From assembly GCF_028689785.1 (NCBI RefSeq), contig NZ_JAQVCN010000001.1:62001-126000 (forward strand): a stretch of DNA of 64,000 bases, written 5' to 3'. The notes beneath the pieces were generated by a model. That model was not told the DNA's origin. It did no database searches and worked only from the letters and a program-made list of their open reading frames with translations. Each line of letters opens with the position of its first letter. Position 1 is the stretch's first letter. Source of the DNA: Zoogloea sp. (GTDB lineage: Bacteria > Pseudomonadota > Gammaproteobacteria > Burkholderiales > Rhodocyclaceae). Shown in pieces: positions 49,506 to 57,806 of this stretch. The translations under genes were made by a program, and so were the position numbers.

Positions 49506-51890
49506 TCAGTTGCGCAGGGGCTTGCCGGTTTCGAGCATGTGCACGATGCGCTGCTGGGTCTTCTCGGCCTTCAGCAGGTCGACGAACTGGGCACGCTCCA
49601 CGTCGAGGATCCACTGCTCGGACACCCGGGAATTGGTCTCCACCTCGCCGCCGCACAAGGCGGTGGCGGCAGCCCTGGCCACGCGGTAGTCCCAGGCGGA
49701 GATGAATCCGCCCTCCTTCATGTTGATCAGCATCATCTCGCAGGTGGCGATGCCGTTGCGCCCGGCCACCGTCACGGCGCGCTGGACCAGGGGCGGCTGA
49801 TAGCCCGACTCCGCGATGGCGCGAGCCCGATGCAGGGCCACGTGGAGGAGCTCGCGGGCATTGAAGACGATGTCGTCCGACGCCTTGGCAAAGCCCAGCT
49901 CCACCGCCTGCAGGGCGCTCTTGGAGACGTTGGCCATTGCGATGGTCTGGAACATGTTCTGGATGAAGGGGAAGACGTCGCCCCCCGCCGCCCGGCTGGC
50001 CAGGCTGGCCGCCTGAAGGGCAAACTCCTTGCAGCCACCGCCGGCCGGGATCAGCCCCACGCCGGCCTCCACCAGGCCCACGTAACTCTCCAGGGCCAGC
50101 ACCCGGTGGCTGGCGTGCATGACGAACTCACAACCACCCCCCAAGGCCATGCCCTGTACCGCCGCCACCGTGGGCACCATGGCGTGCTTGAGGGCCATGG
50201 AGGCCTGCTGGAACTTGGCCACGGTCTTTTCTAGCATGTTGAACTGACCGGCCTTGCAGGCCTCGGCCACCTGGGCCAGGTTGGCGCCCACGGCGAAAGG
50301 CGCTTCATGCCAGATCACCAGGCCATCCAGGTCACGTTCGGCCCTGGCCACGGCCTCCAGCACGCCGTCCAGCACCTCGTCGCCGATAGCGTGCATCTTC
50401 GACTTGAAGGACAGGATGCCGATGCGGGCATCCCGGGCCGGAAGGTTCCACAGACGCACCCCATCGTTTTCCCACAAAGTGGTGCCCTGGTCCTGGGCGG
50501 CTTCACCGAGCACCTGCTCCGGGTAGAGCTGGCGGCCATACACCGGCAGCGTGGACCGGGGCTTGAGGGCGGCCTCCACAGCGCTCCAGGAGCCCTCCGG
50601 CGCATGCACGCCCTGGCGCCCGTCGAACACCCAGGCGGGCAGCGGTGCGGTAATCATGGCCTCTCCGGCCTTGATGTCGGCCTCCACGGCGGCGGCAATT
50701 GCCTGCCATCCGGCTGCCTGCCAGGTCTCGAAAGGCCCCTGGGCCCAACCGAAGCCCCAGCGCATGGCGAAATCCACGTCGCGGGCATTGTCGGCGATGT
50801 CGGCTAGGTGGAAAGCGCAATAGTGGAAGACGTCACGGAAGATGGCCCACAGGAAGCGGGCTTGGGGATGGCTGCTGGCGCGCAGCTGGGCAAACTTCTC
50901 GGCCGGATTTCGGTTCTTCAGGATGGCCAGAACTTCCGGCGCAACTTCGCCGGTGCTCGGACGGTAGTCTTGCTTGGCCACATCGAGCACGACAATGCCC
51001 TTGCCATCCTTTCGGAAGATGCCACCCTTGGTCTTCTGACCCAGCACGCCCTTGGCGATCAGGGCGGTGAGCCACTCGGGGCTCTGGTAGAAGGCATGCC
51101 AGGGGTCACCTGGCAGGGTGGCCTGCATGGTGCCGATGACATGAGCCAGGGTGTCGAGCCCCACCACGTCGGCAGTGCGGTAGGTGGCGCTCTTGGGCCG
51201 GCCGATCAGCGGGCCGGTAAGAGCATCCACCTCGTCAAAACCCAGGCCCAGTCGGGCCGTGTGGTGCATCACCGCCAGAATGGAGAACACCCCCACCCGG
51301 TTGGCAACGAAGTTGGGGGTGTCCTTGGCGCGGACGATGCTCTTGCCCAGGCGAGTGGTCAGCCAGGCCTCCAGCGCATCCAGCGTGGCCGGATCGGTAC
51401 TGCGGGTGGCGATCAGCTCCACCAGTGCCATGTAACGCGGCGGGTTGAAGAAGTGGATACCGCAGAAGCGTGCGCGAGCCTCGGCCGGCATGCCTTCCGA
51501 CAGGGCATTGATGGACAGGCCGGAGGTGTTGGAGGCAAAGATGGCATCCGGACGGATGAAGGGTGCGACCTTGCCGTACAGGTCCAGCTTCCACTCCATC
51601 TTCTCGGCGATGGCCTCGATGATGAGATCACAGTCACGCAGCTTGTCCAGATCGCTGCCGTAATTGGCCACGTCGATGAACTGGGCGCGATCCTTGGTGG
51701 CCAGGGGTGCGGGTTCGAGCTTCTTCAGGCCGTCCACGGCCTTCTTGGCGATGGCATTGGGGGGGCCTTCCTTGGCGGGAAGGTCGAAGACGATGACCGG
51801 CACGCCGGCGTTGGCGCAATGGGCGGCGATCTGCGCCCCCATCACGCCGGCACCCAGCACGGCCACCTTGCGAATGATCAGTCTGCTCAC
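49506..51890 (-). CDS. 3-hydroxyacyl-CoA dehydrogenase / enoyl-CoA hydratase (FadN/FadB-type)
   Basis: A 794-aa bifunctional enzyme with the dehydrogenase first and the crotonase domain last, the FadN order rather than E. coli FadB. NAD-binding VLGAGVMGAQIAAHCANAG is at residues ~10-28, followed by SNTSGL, GIHFFNPPRYM and the 3HCDH C-terminal domain to about 400. The crotonase domain (~480-720) has AVQGMALGGGCEFVMH and GLVEAGVGLIPAGGGCKE. Start is GTG 51890 with AGGAGG at 5 bases. A palindromic operator-like site lies 70-90 bp upstream. Confidence 0.94.
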   Translation of the reverse strand: MSRLIIRKVAVLGAGVMGAQIAAHCANAGVPVIVFDLPAKEGPPNAIAKKAVDGLKKLEPAPLATKDRAQFIDVANYGSDLDKLRDCDLIIEAIAEKMEWKLDLYGKVAPFIRPDAIFASNTSGLSINALSEGMPAEARARFCGIHFFNPPRYMALVELIATRSTDPATLDALEAWLTTRLGKSIVRAKDTPNFVANRVGVFSILAVMHHTARLGLGFDEVDALTGPLIGRPKSATYRTADVVGLDTLAHVIGTMQATLPGDPWHAFYQSPEWLTALIAKGVLGQKTKGGIFRKDGKGIVVLDVAKQDYRPSTGEVAPEVLAILKNRNPAEKFAQLRASSHPQARFLWAIFRDVFHYCAFHLADIADNARDVDFAMRWGFGWAQGPFETWQAAGWQAIAAAVEADIKAGEAMITAPLPAWVFDGRQGVHAPEGSWSAVEAALKPRSTLPVYGRQLYPEQVLGEAAQDQGTTLWENDGVRLWNLPARDARIGILSFKSKMHAIGDEVLDGVLEAVARAERDLDGLVIWHEAPFAVGANLAQVAEACKAGQFNMLEKTVAKFQQASMALKHAMVPTVAAVQGMALGGGCEFVMHASHRVLALESYVGLVEAGVGLIPAGGGCKEFALQAASLASRAAGGDVFPFIQNMFQTIAMANVSKSALQAVELGFAKASDDIVFNARELLHVALHRARAIAESGYQPPLVQRAVTVAGRNGIATCEMMLINMKEGGFISAWDYRVARAAATALCGGEVETNSRVSEQWILDVERAQFVDLLKAEKTQQRIVHMLETGKPLRN

Positions 51891-51961
51891 ATGTGCCTCC
51901 TTTGACTCGGCCCTGACAGGGCCTTGTTATTGACTACGGACCACGCAGCTGCATGGCGCTT

Positions 51962-51977
51962 TTGAACAACTGTTCAA
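51962..51977. promoter_or_regulatory. PsrA/FadR-like operator, fadB-type/thiolase operon
   Basis: Perfect inverted repeat TTGAAC-AACT-GTTCAA located between the TetR gene stop and the fadN-type start. It resembles the (C/G)AAAC-N2-4-GTTT(G/C) sites of PsrA-like TetR regulators of fatty-acid genes and is probably bound by one of the two TetR proteins here. Confidence 0.6.
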
Positions 51978-52020
51978 ATCTTAGCGCAATGCTGCCCATG
52001 GATACAACATGGTTTAAAAA

Positions 52021-52701
52021 TCAGGCCTTTGCCAGGCCCGTTGGTGACCCGCCCGGCGGCGCCATGAAGCCCGCCACGACGAAAGGGCGCAGACGCGCCA
52101 TGATGGCTTCCGGGTCGCCAGCATCGCCGAGGGAGTAGGTTTCGGTCATCCGCATCACGTCCTTTCCAGCCATCGCGTAAGCCACGATGCCGACAAAGAA
52201 ATACATGCGCCACACCACGTCATCCTGGCTCAGATGGGGCAGCGCCCGCATGAAGGCCTGGCGATAACGATCCACGGCCTCCCGGTACTCCGACGGGAAG
52301 AAGGCTTCGGTGCCCGGCCCAGGTTCGTAAAAGGCCCGGCCGATGAGTTGCTTGAAAACCTCGCCGGGAATGCTGTCCTTGCGGGTCAGCCGCAAGGCCG
52401 ACGACAGAAAGGCGTCCACCAGCACATCCACGGCGATGGGCTGCCCTCTGGCGTCCGCCTCCAGCCTGTCCAGATAGCTCACCCGGCTGCCACCGCGACT
52501 ACCCAGGGCGCGCTCGTAAACAGCCTCCATCAACCCCTGCTTGGAACCGAAGTGATAGCTGACCAGCGCCACCGGCACCCCCGCGGCGCCAGTGATCATG
52601 CGCACCGATGTGGCGGCATAGCCGTTCTCCATGAACAGGCGCTCGGCGGCGTCGAGGATACGTGTCTTGGCGTCGGGAAGGGGATTATCTGGGCGAGCCA
52701 T
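52021..52701 (-). CDS. TetR-family regulator of fatty-acid genes (1)
   Basis: A 226-aa TetR/AcrR regulator from the ATG at 52701. The frame is open into fadL upstream but the conserved part begins MARPDNPLPDAKTRILDAAERLF. HTH: ATSVRMITGAAGVPVALVSYHFGSKQGL. The ligand-binding domain has a DUF1956/PsrA-like appearance (DVLVDAFLSSALRL). It lies just downstream of fadL and upstream of the fadN-type gene, so it plausibly represses these units and responds to acyl-CoA. It is similar in layout to the second TetR at 60374. Confidence 0.9.
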   Translation of the reverse strand: MARPDNPLPDAKTRILDAAERLFMENGYAATSVRMITGAAGVPVALVSYHFGSKQGLMEAVYERALGSRGGSRVSYLDRLEADARGQPIAVDVLVDAFLSSALRLTRKDSIPGEVFKQLIGRAFYEPGPGTEAFFPSEYREAVDRYRQAFMRALPHLSQDDVVWRMYFFVGIVAYAMAGKDVMRMTETYSLGDAGDPEAIMARLRPFVVAGFMAPPGGSPTGLAKA

Positions 52702-52759
52702 GGGCAGAACAGTAAAGTGGCCGGAGTCGCCACAGGCACCTCCGGCCGGATTGAAAGAA

Positions 52760-54040
52760 TCAGAAGGCCATCGAGTACTGGGCACCCAGGATCCACACCC
52801 GGGCGTCGTAGGCGCCGGTCACCCGGCCACGCCCGAGGGCGGTCTGATTGTTGTCCACCTTGGACTCAGGCACATTCAGGTAAGCCGCCCCCAGATCCAG
52901 CACCGACCCCTTGGCGAGCTTGATCTGGGCCCCCGCCGAGAACCAGGTACGGTTGTTGTCGGGCAGGGACACCAGGCGATGCTGGGCATCCGGCACCGGG
53001 GTCTGGTCGTATGCCACGCCGAACTTCAGCTTGACCATGTCGCTCAAGCGGTAGTTGGCCCCCAGCGCATAGCGCCAGGTGTCGCGGAAGTGGGTGTCGA
53101 GGGTCTGTACCGTGGCACCGCTGAGGCTGCCGGATGTGCGCACGATGTCCACCTTGGGAATGCTGCTCCAGCCCGTCCAGGAGATGTCACCGAGCATCTC
53201 CCATTTGTCGTTGAGGTTCTGCACCACGGACAGGATGAAGGTATCGGGCAAATCGACGCTGGCCATGGCGCTGCCGGTGGTCAGGGCCGGCGAAGCACCC
53301 GCCGCAGGACCACTGACGGCCAGGCTGCCCTTCAGCTCATGCTTGATCTTGGAGCGATAGGACACCCCCACTTTGGTGTTGGGGCTGAGGGTGAACAGCG
53401 CACCCACATTCCAGCCCCAACTGTTGTCGCCCGCGTCCAGGGTGGCCCGGGTGGCCGACAGGGCGGCGGAGGTGACGGTCGCCAGGCGCACGTACTCGGC
53501 TTCCATGCGCTGGTAGTTGAGGCCGGCCCCCACCGAGACCATGTCGTTGACCCGGTATGCCACGCTGGGATTGACGTTATAAGTCTTGATGTCGAACTTG
53601 ATGGCCTGAGCGCCACCGAGCCACGGGTTGTCGTATTCAGTAACGAGGCCGAAGGGAGCGCCAAAGCCCACCCCCACATACAGATCCTTGCTCAGACCCC
53701 AGGACAGGTAGCCATTGGGAATCGCGGCCCAGCTGCCGGCATCATTACCAGTACCACTGCCGTTCAGCACACCCGTGCTGGAGCCCTGGTTGCTGAACTT
53801 GAAGGTGGGACGCACCAGGGACATGCCCACCGACGCCTCCCTGGCCTGCAGCTGCGTCATGCCGGCCGGGTTGAAATAGATGGTGCTGGCGTTCTCGGCC
53901 ACCGCCGCCGAACCGGCGTAGGCATTACCGATACCGCTGGCATTCTGCTCCAACAACTGAAAACCGGCGGCACTGGCCTGCCCGGTGGCCAGACCGAGAG
54001 CCACCGCAGGCATCAAACGGGCGATCATTTTCATATTCAT
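52760..54040 (-). CDS. fadL: Outer-membrane long-chain fatty acid transporter FadL
   Basis: A 426-aa OmpP1/FadL/TodX-family beta-barrel that takes up long-chain fatty acids. Signal peptide MNMKMIARLMPAVALGLATG ends in QASA|AGFQ. The family N-terminal hatch motif GFQLLEQNASGIGNAYAG and NPAGMTQL are visible, and the C-terminus ends in aromatic Phe (YSMAF) for BAM recognition. A GAGGAGA ribosome-binding site lies 8 bases before the ATG. It is followed by the TetR gene in the same direction. Confidence 0.96.
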   Translation of the reverse strand: MNMKMIARLMPAVALGLATGQASAAGFQLLEQNASGIGNAYAGSAAVAENASTIYFNPAGMTQLQAREASVGMSLVRPTFKFSNQGSSTGVLNGSGTGNDAGSWAAIPNGYLSWGLSKDLYVGVGFGAPFGLVTEYDNPWLGGAQAIKFDIKTYNVNPSVAYRVNDMVSVGAGLNYQRMEAEYVRLATVTSAALSATRATLDAGDNSWGWNVGALFTLSPNTKVGVSYRSKIKHELKGSLAVSGPAAGASPALTTGSAMASVDLPDTFILSVVQNLNDKWEMLGDISWTGWSSIPKVDIVRTSGSLSGATVQTLDTHFRDTWRYALGANYRLSDMVKLKFGVAYDQTPVPDAQHRLVSLPDNNRTWFSAGAQIKLAKGSVLDLGAAYLNVPESKVDNNQTALGRGRVTGAYDARVWILGAQYSMAF

Positions 54041-54145
54041 GGGTGCGTCTCCTCACAGATGGGCGTTTTATCGACTGACCGTGGGTTGCCCAAGCCCACG
54101 TCAATTCTAAGGGTGCTCCAGTTTTCGGCTATGCAACATTCATTT

Positions 54146-54159
54146 AAAACTGTTGTTTT
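54146..54159. promoter_or_regulatory. PsrA-like operator upstream of fadL
   Basis: Perfect inverted repeat AAAAC-TGTT-GTTTT, 106 bases before the fadL ATG and directly after the thioesterase stop. It has the same half-site type as the palindrome at 51962. Confidence 0.6.
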
Positions 54160-54566
54160 TATGCAGCAATATCGGGTGGAATGTCACGCTTGACGCCACT
54201 GGCGCTCACCGCCACATAAGTCAAGGTCGCCTCCGTCACCTTCACCACCACCGGGTCTTCCGGATTGCGTTCGGCGTACACCTCCACGTCCACAGTGATC
54301 GAGCTTTTGCCCACCCGGACGATGTCCACGTAGAAGCTGACGATGTCTCCCACCGACACCGGCTGTTTGAAGACAAAGGAGTTCACCGAAATCGTGGCCA
54401 CCCGGCCGCGGGCCCGCTGACGGGCCGGCACCGCGCCGGCGATATCCACCTGAGACATGATCCAGCCGCCAAACACATCGCCAGCCGGGTTTAGATCCCG
54501 GGGCATGGGCATGACCCGCAGCACGGGCATCCGGTCGGCGGGCAGTTGTACGGGGGCTTCTGACAT
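54159..54566 (-). CDS. Acyl-CoA thioesterase, hotdog fold (YciA-like)
   Basis: A 135-aa hotdog thioesterase from the ATG at 54566, which has AGGAG upstream; the longer TTG start would overlap the preceding gene. The catalytic-region segment NPAGDVFGGWIMSQVD, followed by FKQPVSVGDIV, matches YciA-type acyl-CoA thioesterases. It is the last gene of the fadE-thiolase-fadB-type operon. It may relieve CoA trapping or release unusual acyl chains. Confidence 0.93.
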   Translation of the reverse strand: MSEAPVQLPADRMPVLRVMPMPRDLNPAGDVFGGWIMSQVDIAGAVPARQRARGRVATISVNSFVFKQPVSVGDIVSFYVDIVRVGKSSITVDVEVYAERNPEDPVVVKVTEATLTYVAVSASGVKRDIPPDIAA

Positions 54567-54586
54567 GACGAACTCCTGGCAGTGTT

Positions 54587-56521
54587 TCAAGCAGCGGCAC
54601 GGGGGCCGCGGGCAAGGTTGATGGGGCCCCCCGTGAAGGGGGCAAAGCCGGTGCCAAATATAACCCCGGCATCGGCCAGATCGGCATCGGCCACCACACC
54701 GCGATCAACACAGGCCTGGCTCGCCGCAAGCAGCGGGGCGACGATGCGGGCCGCCAGGCCGTCGGGGATGACCCCCGCTGCCGGCCGGCTCACCTTGCCG
54801 CCGGGCCAGGCGTAAAAGCCCTGCCCGCTCTTTTTGCCCAGCTGGCCCGCTGCGACCCGCTCGGCCAGGCCTCTGGGCAGCACCGCGTTGGCGCCGGCCA
54901 GGGCCTTGCCCGCCGCCACTGCAATGTCCAGCCCCACCGTGTCCACCAGTTCGATGGGCCCCATGGGCATGCCAAAGGCGGTCATGGCCGCGTCCACGGT
55001 GGCCGGGTTGATCCCCTCATCCACGCAGCGCAAGGCCTCATACATATAGGGGCCGAGCACCGCATTGACCAGAAAGCCCGGCTCGTCCTTCACCGGTAGC
55101 GGCAGCTTGTCGAGCTTGCGCACGAAGGCCGCGGCCCGGCGGAAGCTGTCGTCGGCCGTCACCCCGGTGCGTACCACCTCCACCAGGGGCATCATGGCCA
55201 CCGGATTGAAGAAGTGGATACCCACCAGCCGGGCCGGATCGGCGAGCGCGCTGGCAATGTCGCCAATGCGCAGGCTGGAGGTGTTGGAGGCGAGCACCGC
55301 GTTGGGCCGGGCCCGCCGCTCGATGTCGGCCAGCAGGGTCCGCTTGGCGTCCAGATTTTCGAAGATGGCTTCGATGATCACATCGGCCTGGGCCACGCCG
55401 TGGCCGGCCGGGTCGGGGATCAGGCGGTCGAGGGCAAAGCGGGCCTCCCGAGGCTTGCCCCGGAACTTGCGCGCGAAGCGCTTGCCGGCCCGGGCAATGG
55501 CCAGGGCGATGCGCTCCACCGACTGATCCTGCAGGGTCACGATCATGCCGCGCAGGGCGCACTCGGTGGCGATATCGCCGCCCATCACACCAGCCCCCAC
55601 CACATGGACACGGCAGGGCTTGAAGCCTGCTTCCTTGCCGAAGCCCTTGAGGCGTTCCTGCAGAAAGAACACCCGGATCAGATTGCCCGCCGTGGGCGAG
55701 CGCAGGATGGCCTCCAGGGACGAGGGCGAGCCCGCGGGCACGTCAAGGGCGTTGCCCCCATGGCGGGACCACACATCCAGGATGGCGTAGGGCGCCGGGT
55801 AGTGCTCGGGGCGGGCCTTGGCCGCCACTTGCGCCCTGGCCTTGCGGGCCACGAAGCCTCGCAGGGGGCCGTTGAGGAGACGCTGCACAACGGGCAGCCG
55901 ACGCGGCACTTGCCCGGACAGCAGCAGCATGCTGGCCGCGTTGTCCATGACCCGCGGCGGCACACAGGCGTCCGCCAGCCCGAGCCGTCCGGCTTTCACC
56001 GCATCCACGCCCTTGCCGGTCAGCATCAGGTCCAGGGCCGCGGCCGGCCCGATCAGGGCAGGCAGGCGCCGCATGCCCCCCCAGGCCGGATAGATGCCCA
56101 GCATCACCTCCGGCAAGGCCAGGCGGGTACCCGGCTCATCCACGGTGATGCGATAGCGGCAGGCCAGAGCCAGTTCCAGCCCACCTCCCATGCAATGCCC
56201 ACGAATCAGGGCCAAGGTGGGGTATTCCACGCCAGCCAGGCGGTCGAACAGCGTCCAGCCCCGGCTCACCATGGCCCGGGCCGCCTCCGCCGAGTCGATG
56301 CGGGTGAACTCCTCGATGTTGGCGCCGGCAATGAAGCCCGCAGCCTTGCCGGAGCGGATTACCAGGCCGCTGGGCGGGCTGACGGCCAGCGCATCGAGGA
56401 TGCCGTCCAGCTCTGTCATCACGGTGAGGCCCAGGGTGTTGGCCCCAGCGTCGGCCACATCCAGGGTAGCCCAGGCGATGCCCTCGGCATCGCGTTCGAG
56501 TGTCCAGTTCACGTAGTTCAT
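54587..56521 (-). CDS. Fatty oxidation complex, hydratase/3-hydroxyacyl-CoA dehydrogenase (FadJ/FadB-type)
   Basis: A 644-aa bifunctional enzyme in the FadJ order. Residues 1-250 are crotonase (GFIAGANIEEF, GHCMGGGLELALACRYRI, LPEVMLGIYPAWGGMRRLP), then NAD-binding VHVVGAGVMGGDIA and the dehydrogenase domain (SNTSSLRI, GIHFFNPVAMMPLVEVV), ending FGTGFAPFTGGPINLA. At 644 aa it is shorter than E. coli FadJ (714). Start is the ATG at 56521, sharing a base with the thiolase stop; a GTG sits one codon earlier. Confidence 0.95.
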   Translation of the reverse strand: MNYVNWTLERDAEGIAWATLDVADAGANTLGLTVMTELDGILDALAVSPPSGLVIRSGKAAGFIAGANIEEFTRIDSAEAARAMVSRGWTLFDRLAGVEYPTLALIRGHCMGGGLELALACRYRITVDEPGTRLALPEVMLGIYPAWGGMRRLPALIGPAAALDLMLTGKGVDAVKAGRLGLADACVPPRVMDNAASMLLLSGQVPRRLPVVQRLLNGPLRGFVARKARAQVAAKARPEHYPAPYAILDVWSRHGGNALDVPAGSPSSLEAILRSPTAGNLIRVFFLQERLKGFGKEAGFKPCRVHVVGAGVMGGDIATECALRGMIVTLQDQSVERIALAIARAGKRFARKFRGKPREARFALDRLIPDPAGHGVAQADVIIEAIFENLDAKRTLLADIERRARPNAVLASNTSSLRIGDIASALADPARLVGIHFFNPVAMMPLVEVVRTGVTADDSFRRAAAFVRKLDKLPLPVKDEPGFLVNAVLGPYMYEALRCVDEGINPATVDAAMTAFGMPMGPIELVDTVGLDIAVAAGKALAGANAVLPRGLAERVAAGQLGKKSGQGFYAWPGGKVSRPAAGVIPDGLAARIVAPLLAASQACVDRGVVADADLADAGVIFGTGFAPFTGGPINLARGPRAAA

Positions 56522-57804
56522 CACAGGGCCTCCACCAGCATGGCTCCACCCTGCCCGCCACCAATGCAGATGCTGGCGAGCCCTCGTTTCCCGCCCCGGC
56601 GACGCAGGGCATGGAGCAGGTGCAGGACGATACGCGCGCCACTGGCCCCAACCGGGTGCCCCAGGGCCACCGCACCGCCGTCCACGTTGAGCCGCGCCGG
56701 ATCGATGGCGCCCAGGGCACCCTCCAGCCCCAGGCGCTTGCGGCAGTAGTCCTCATCCTGCCAGGCGCGCAGGCAGGCGATCACCTGGGCCGCAAAGGCC
56801 TCGTTGATCTCGAGCAGGTCGAGGTCGTCCAGGCCCAGTCCATGGCGTTGCAGGATGGGCGTGGCGGCGTGCACCGGGCCCAGGCCCATCTCTTCGGGCT
56901 CCAGCCCGGCCCACTGGCTGTCCACGATGCGGCCCAGGGGGGTCAGGCCAAACTGAGCCACCGCGGCCTCGGAGGCCAGCATCAGCCAGGTGGCGCCATC
57001 GGTGATCTGGGAGCTGTTGGCCGGCGTGACTCGGCCGTACTTTTTGTCGAAGAAGGGCTTGAGCTTGGCCATGCCGGCCAGGGAGGCGTCCCGGCGCAGG
57101 CCATCATCGGCGCCATACACGGTGCCATTGCCGTCGATCAGGGGCACCAGCTCATCGGCAAAGTGGCCGGCATCCTGGGCGGCGGCCACCCGCAGGTGGC
57201 TCTCCACCGCGTAGGCGTCCATGTCGTAGCGGCTGATGCCGTACTTCCAGGCCAGGTTCTCGGCGGTCTGGCCCATCAGTTGGCCGACGATGGGGTCGGT
57301 CAGCCCCTTCATGATGCCAATGACCGGCGCCAGGTAGGCGGGCCGGAACTTCTTCAGCGCGGCCAGCTTGTCGCCGAGGCTGCGCGCGCTCATCCACCCG
57401 GCAAACCAGCGCACCATCGGGTCGGAGAACAGCAGCGGCGCCCGGGACAGGGCATCCACGCCCCCCGCCAGCACCAGTTGCGAACGCCCGCAACGGATGT
57501 TGGCCATGGCCGAATCCAGGGCCTGCATACCCGAGGCACAGTTGCGCATCACCGTCCAGCCCGGCACCTTGAGGCCGCAGCCCATGCGCAGGGCCACCAC
57601 CCGGCCGATGTTCACCTCGTCCGGAGACGGGCTGGCGCAGCCGAGGATGACCTCGTCCAGCTGCTCCGGCAGAAAGCGCTGGCGGGCCAGCAGGGCACTG
57701 CCCGCCGCAGTCGCCAGATCGGAGGCTGCAAACGGCCCGGGGGCGTTGCGCGCCTTGAGAAAGGGCGTGCGCGCACCGTCGATGATGTAGATGGGGTCAA
57801 GCAT
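56521..57804 (-). CDS. Acetyl-CoA C-acyltransferase (FadI-type thiolase)
   Basis: A 427-aa thiolase of the longer FadI-like type. Nucleophile Cys is in MRNCASGMQALDSA. NEAFAAQVIACLRA and GGAVALGHPVGASGARI supply the oxyanion-hole His residues, and the second Cys is in ICIGGGQGGAM. It lies between fadE (2-base gap) and the FadJ-type gene (overlap), so these three form one degradation complex unit. Confidence 0.95.
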   Translation of the reverse strand: MLDPIYIIDGARTPFLKARNAPGPFAASDLATAAGSALLARQRFLPEQLDEVILGCASPSPDEVNIGRVVALRMGCGLKVPGWTVMRNCASGMQALDSAMANIRCGRSQLVLAGGVDALSRAPLLFSDPMVRWFAGWMSARSLGDKLAALKKFRPAYLAPVIGIMKGLTDPIVGQLMGQTAENLAWKYGISRYDMDAYAVESHLRVAAAQDAGHFADELVPLIDGNGTVYGADDGLRRDASLAGMAKLKPFFDKKYGRVTPANSSQITDGATWLMLASEAAVAQFGLTPLGRIVDSQWAGLEPEEMGLGPVHAATPILQRHGLGLDDLDLLEINEAFAAQVIACLRAWQDEDYCRKRLGLEGALGAIDPARLNVDGGAVALGHPVGASGARIVLHLLHALRRRGGKRGLASICIGGGQGGAMLVEAL

Positions 57805-57806
57805 GC

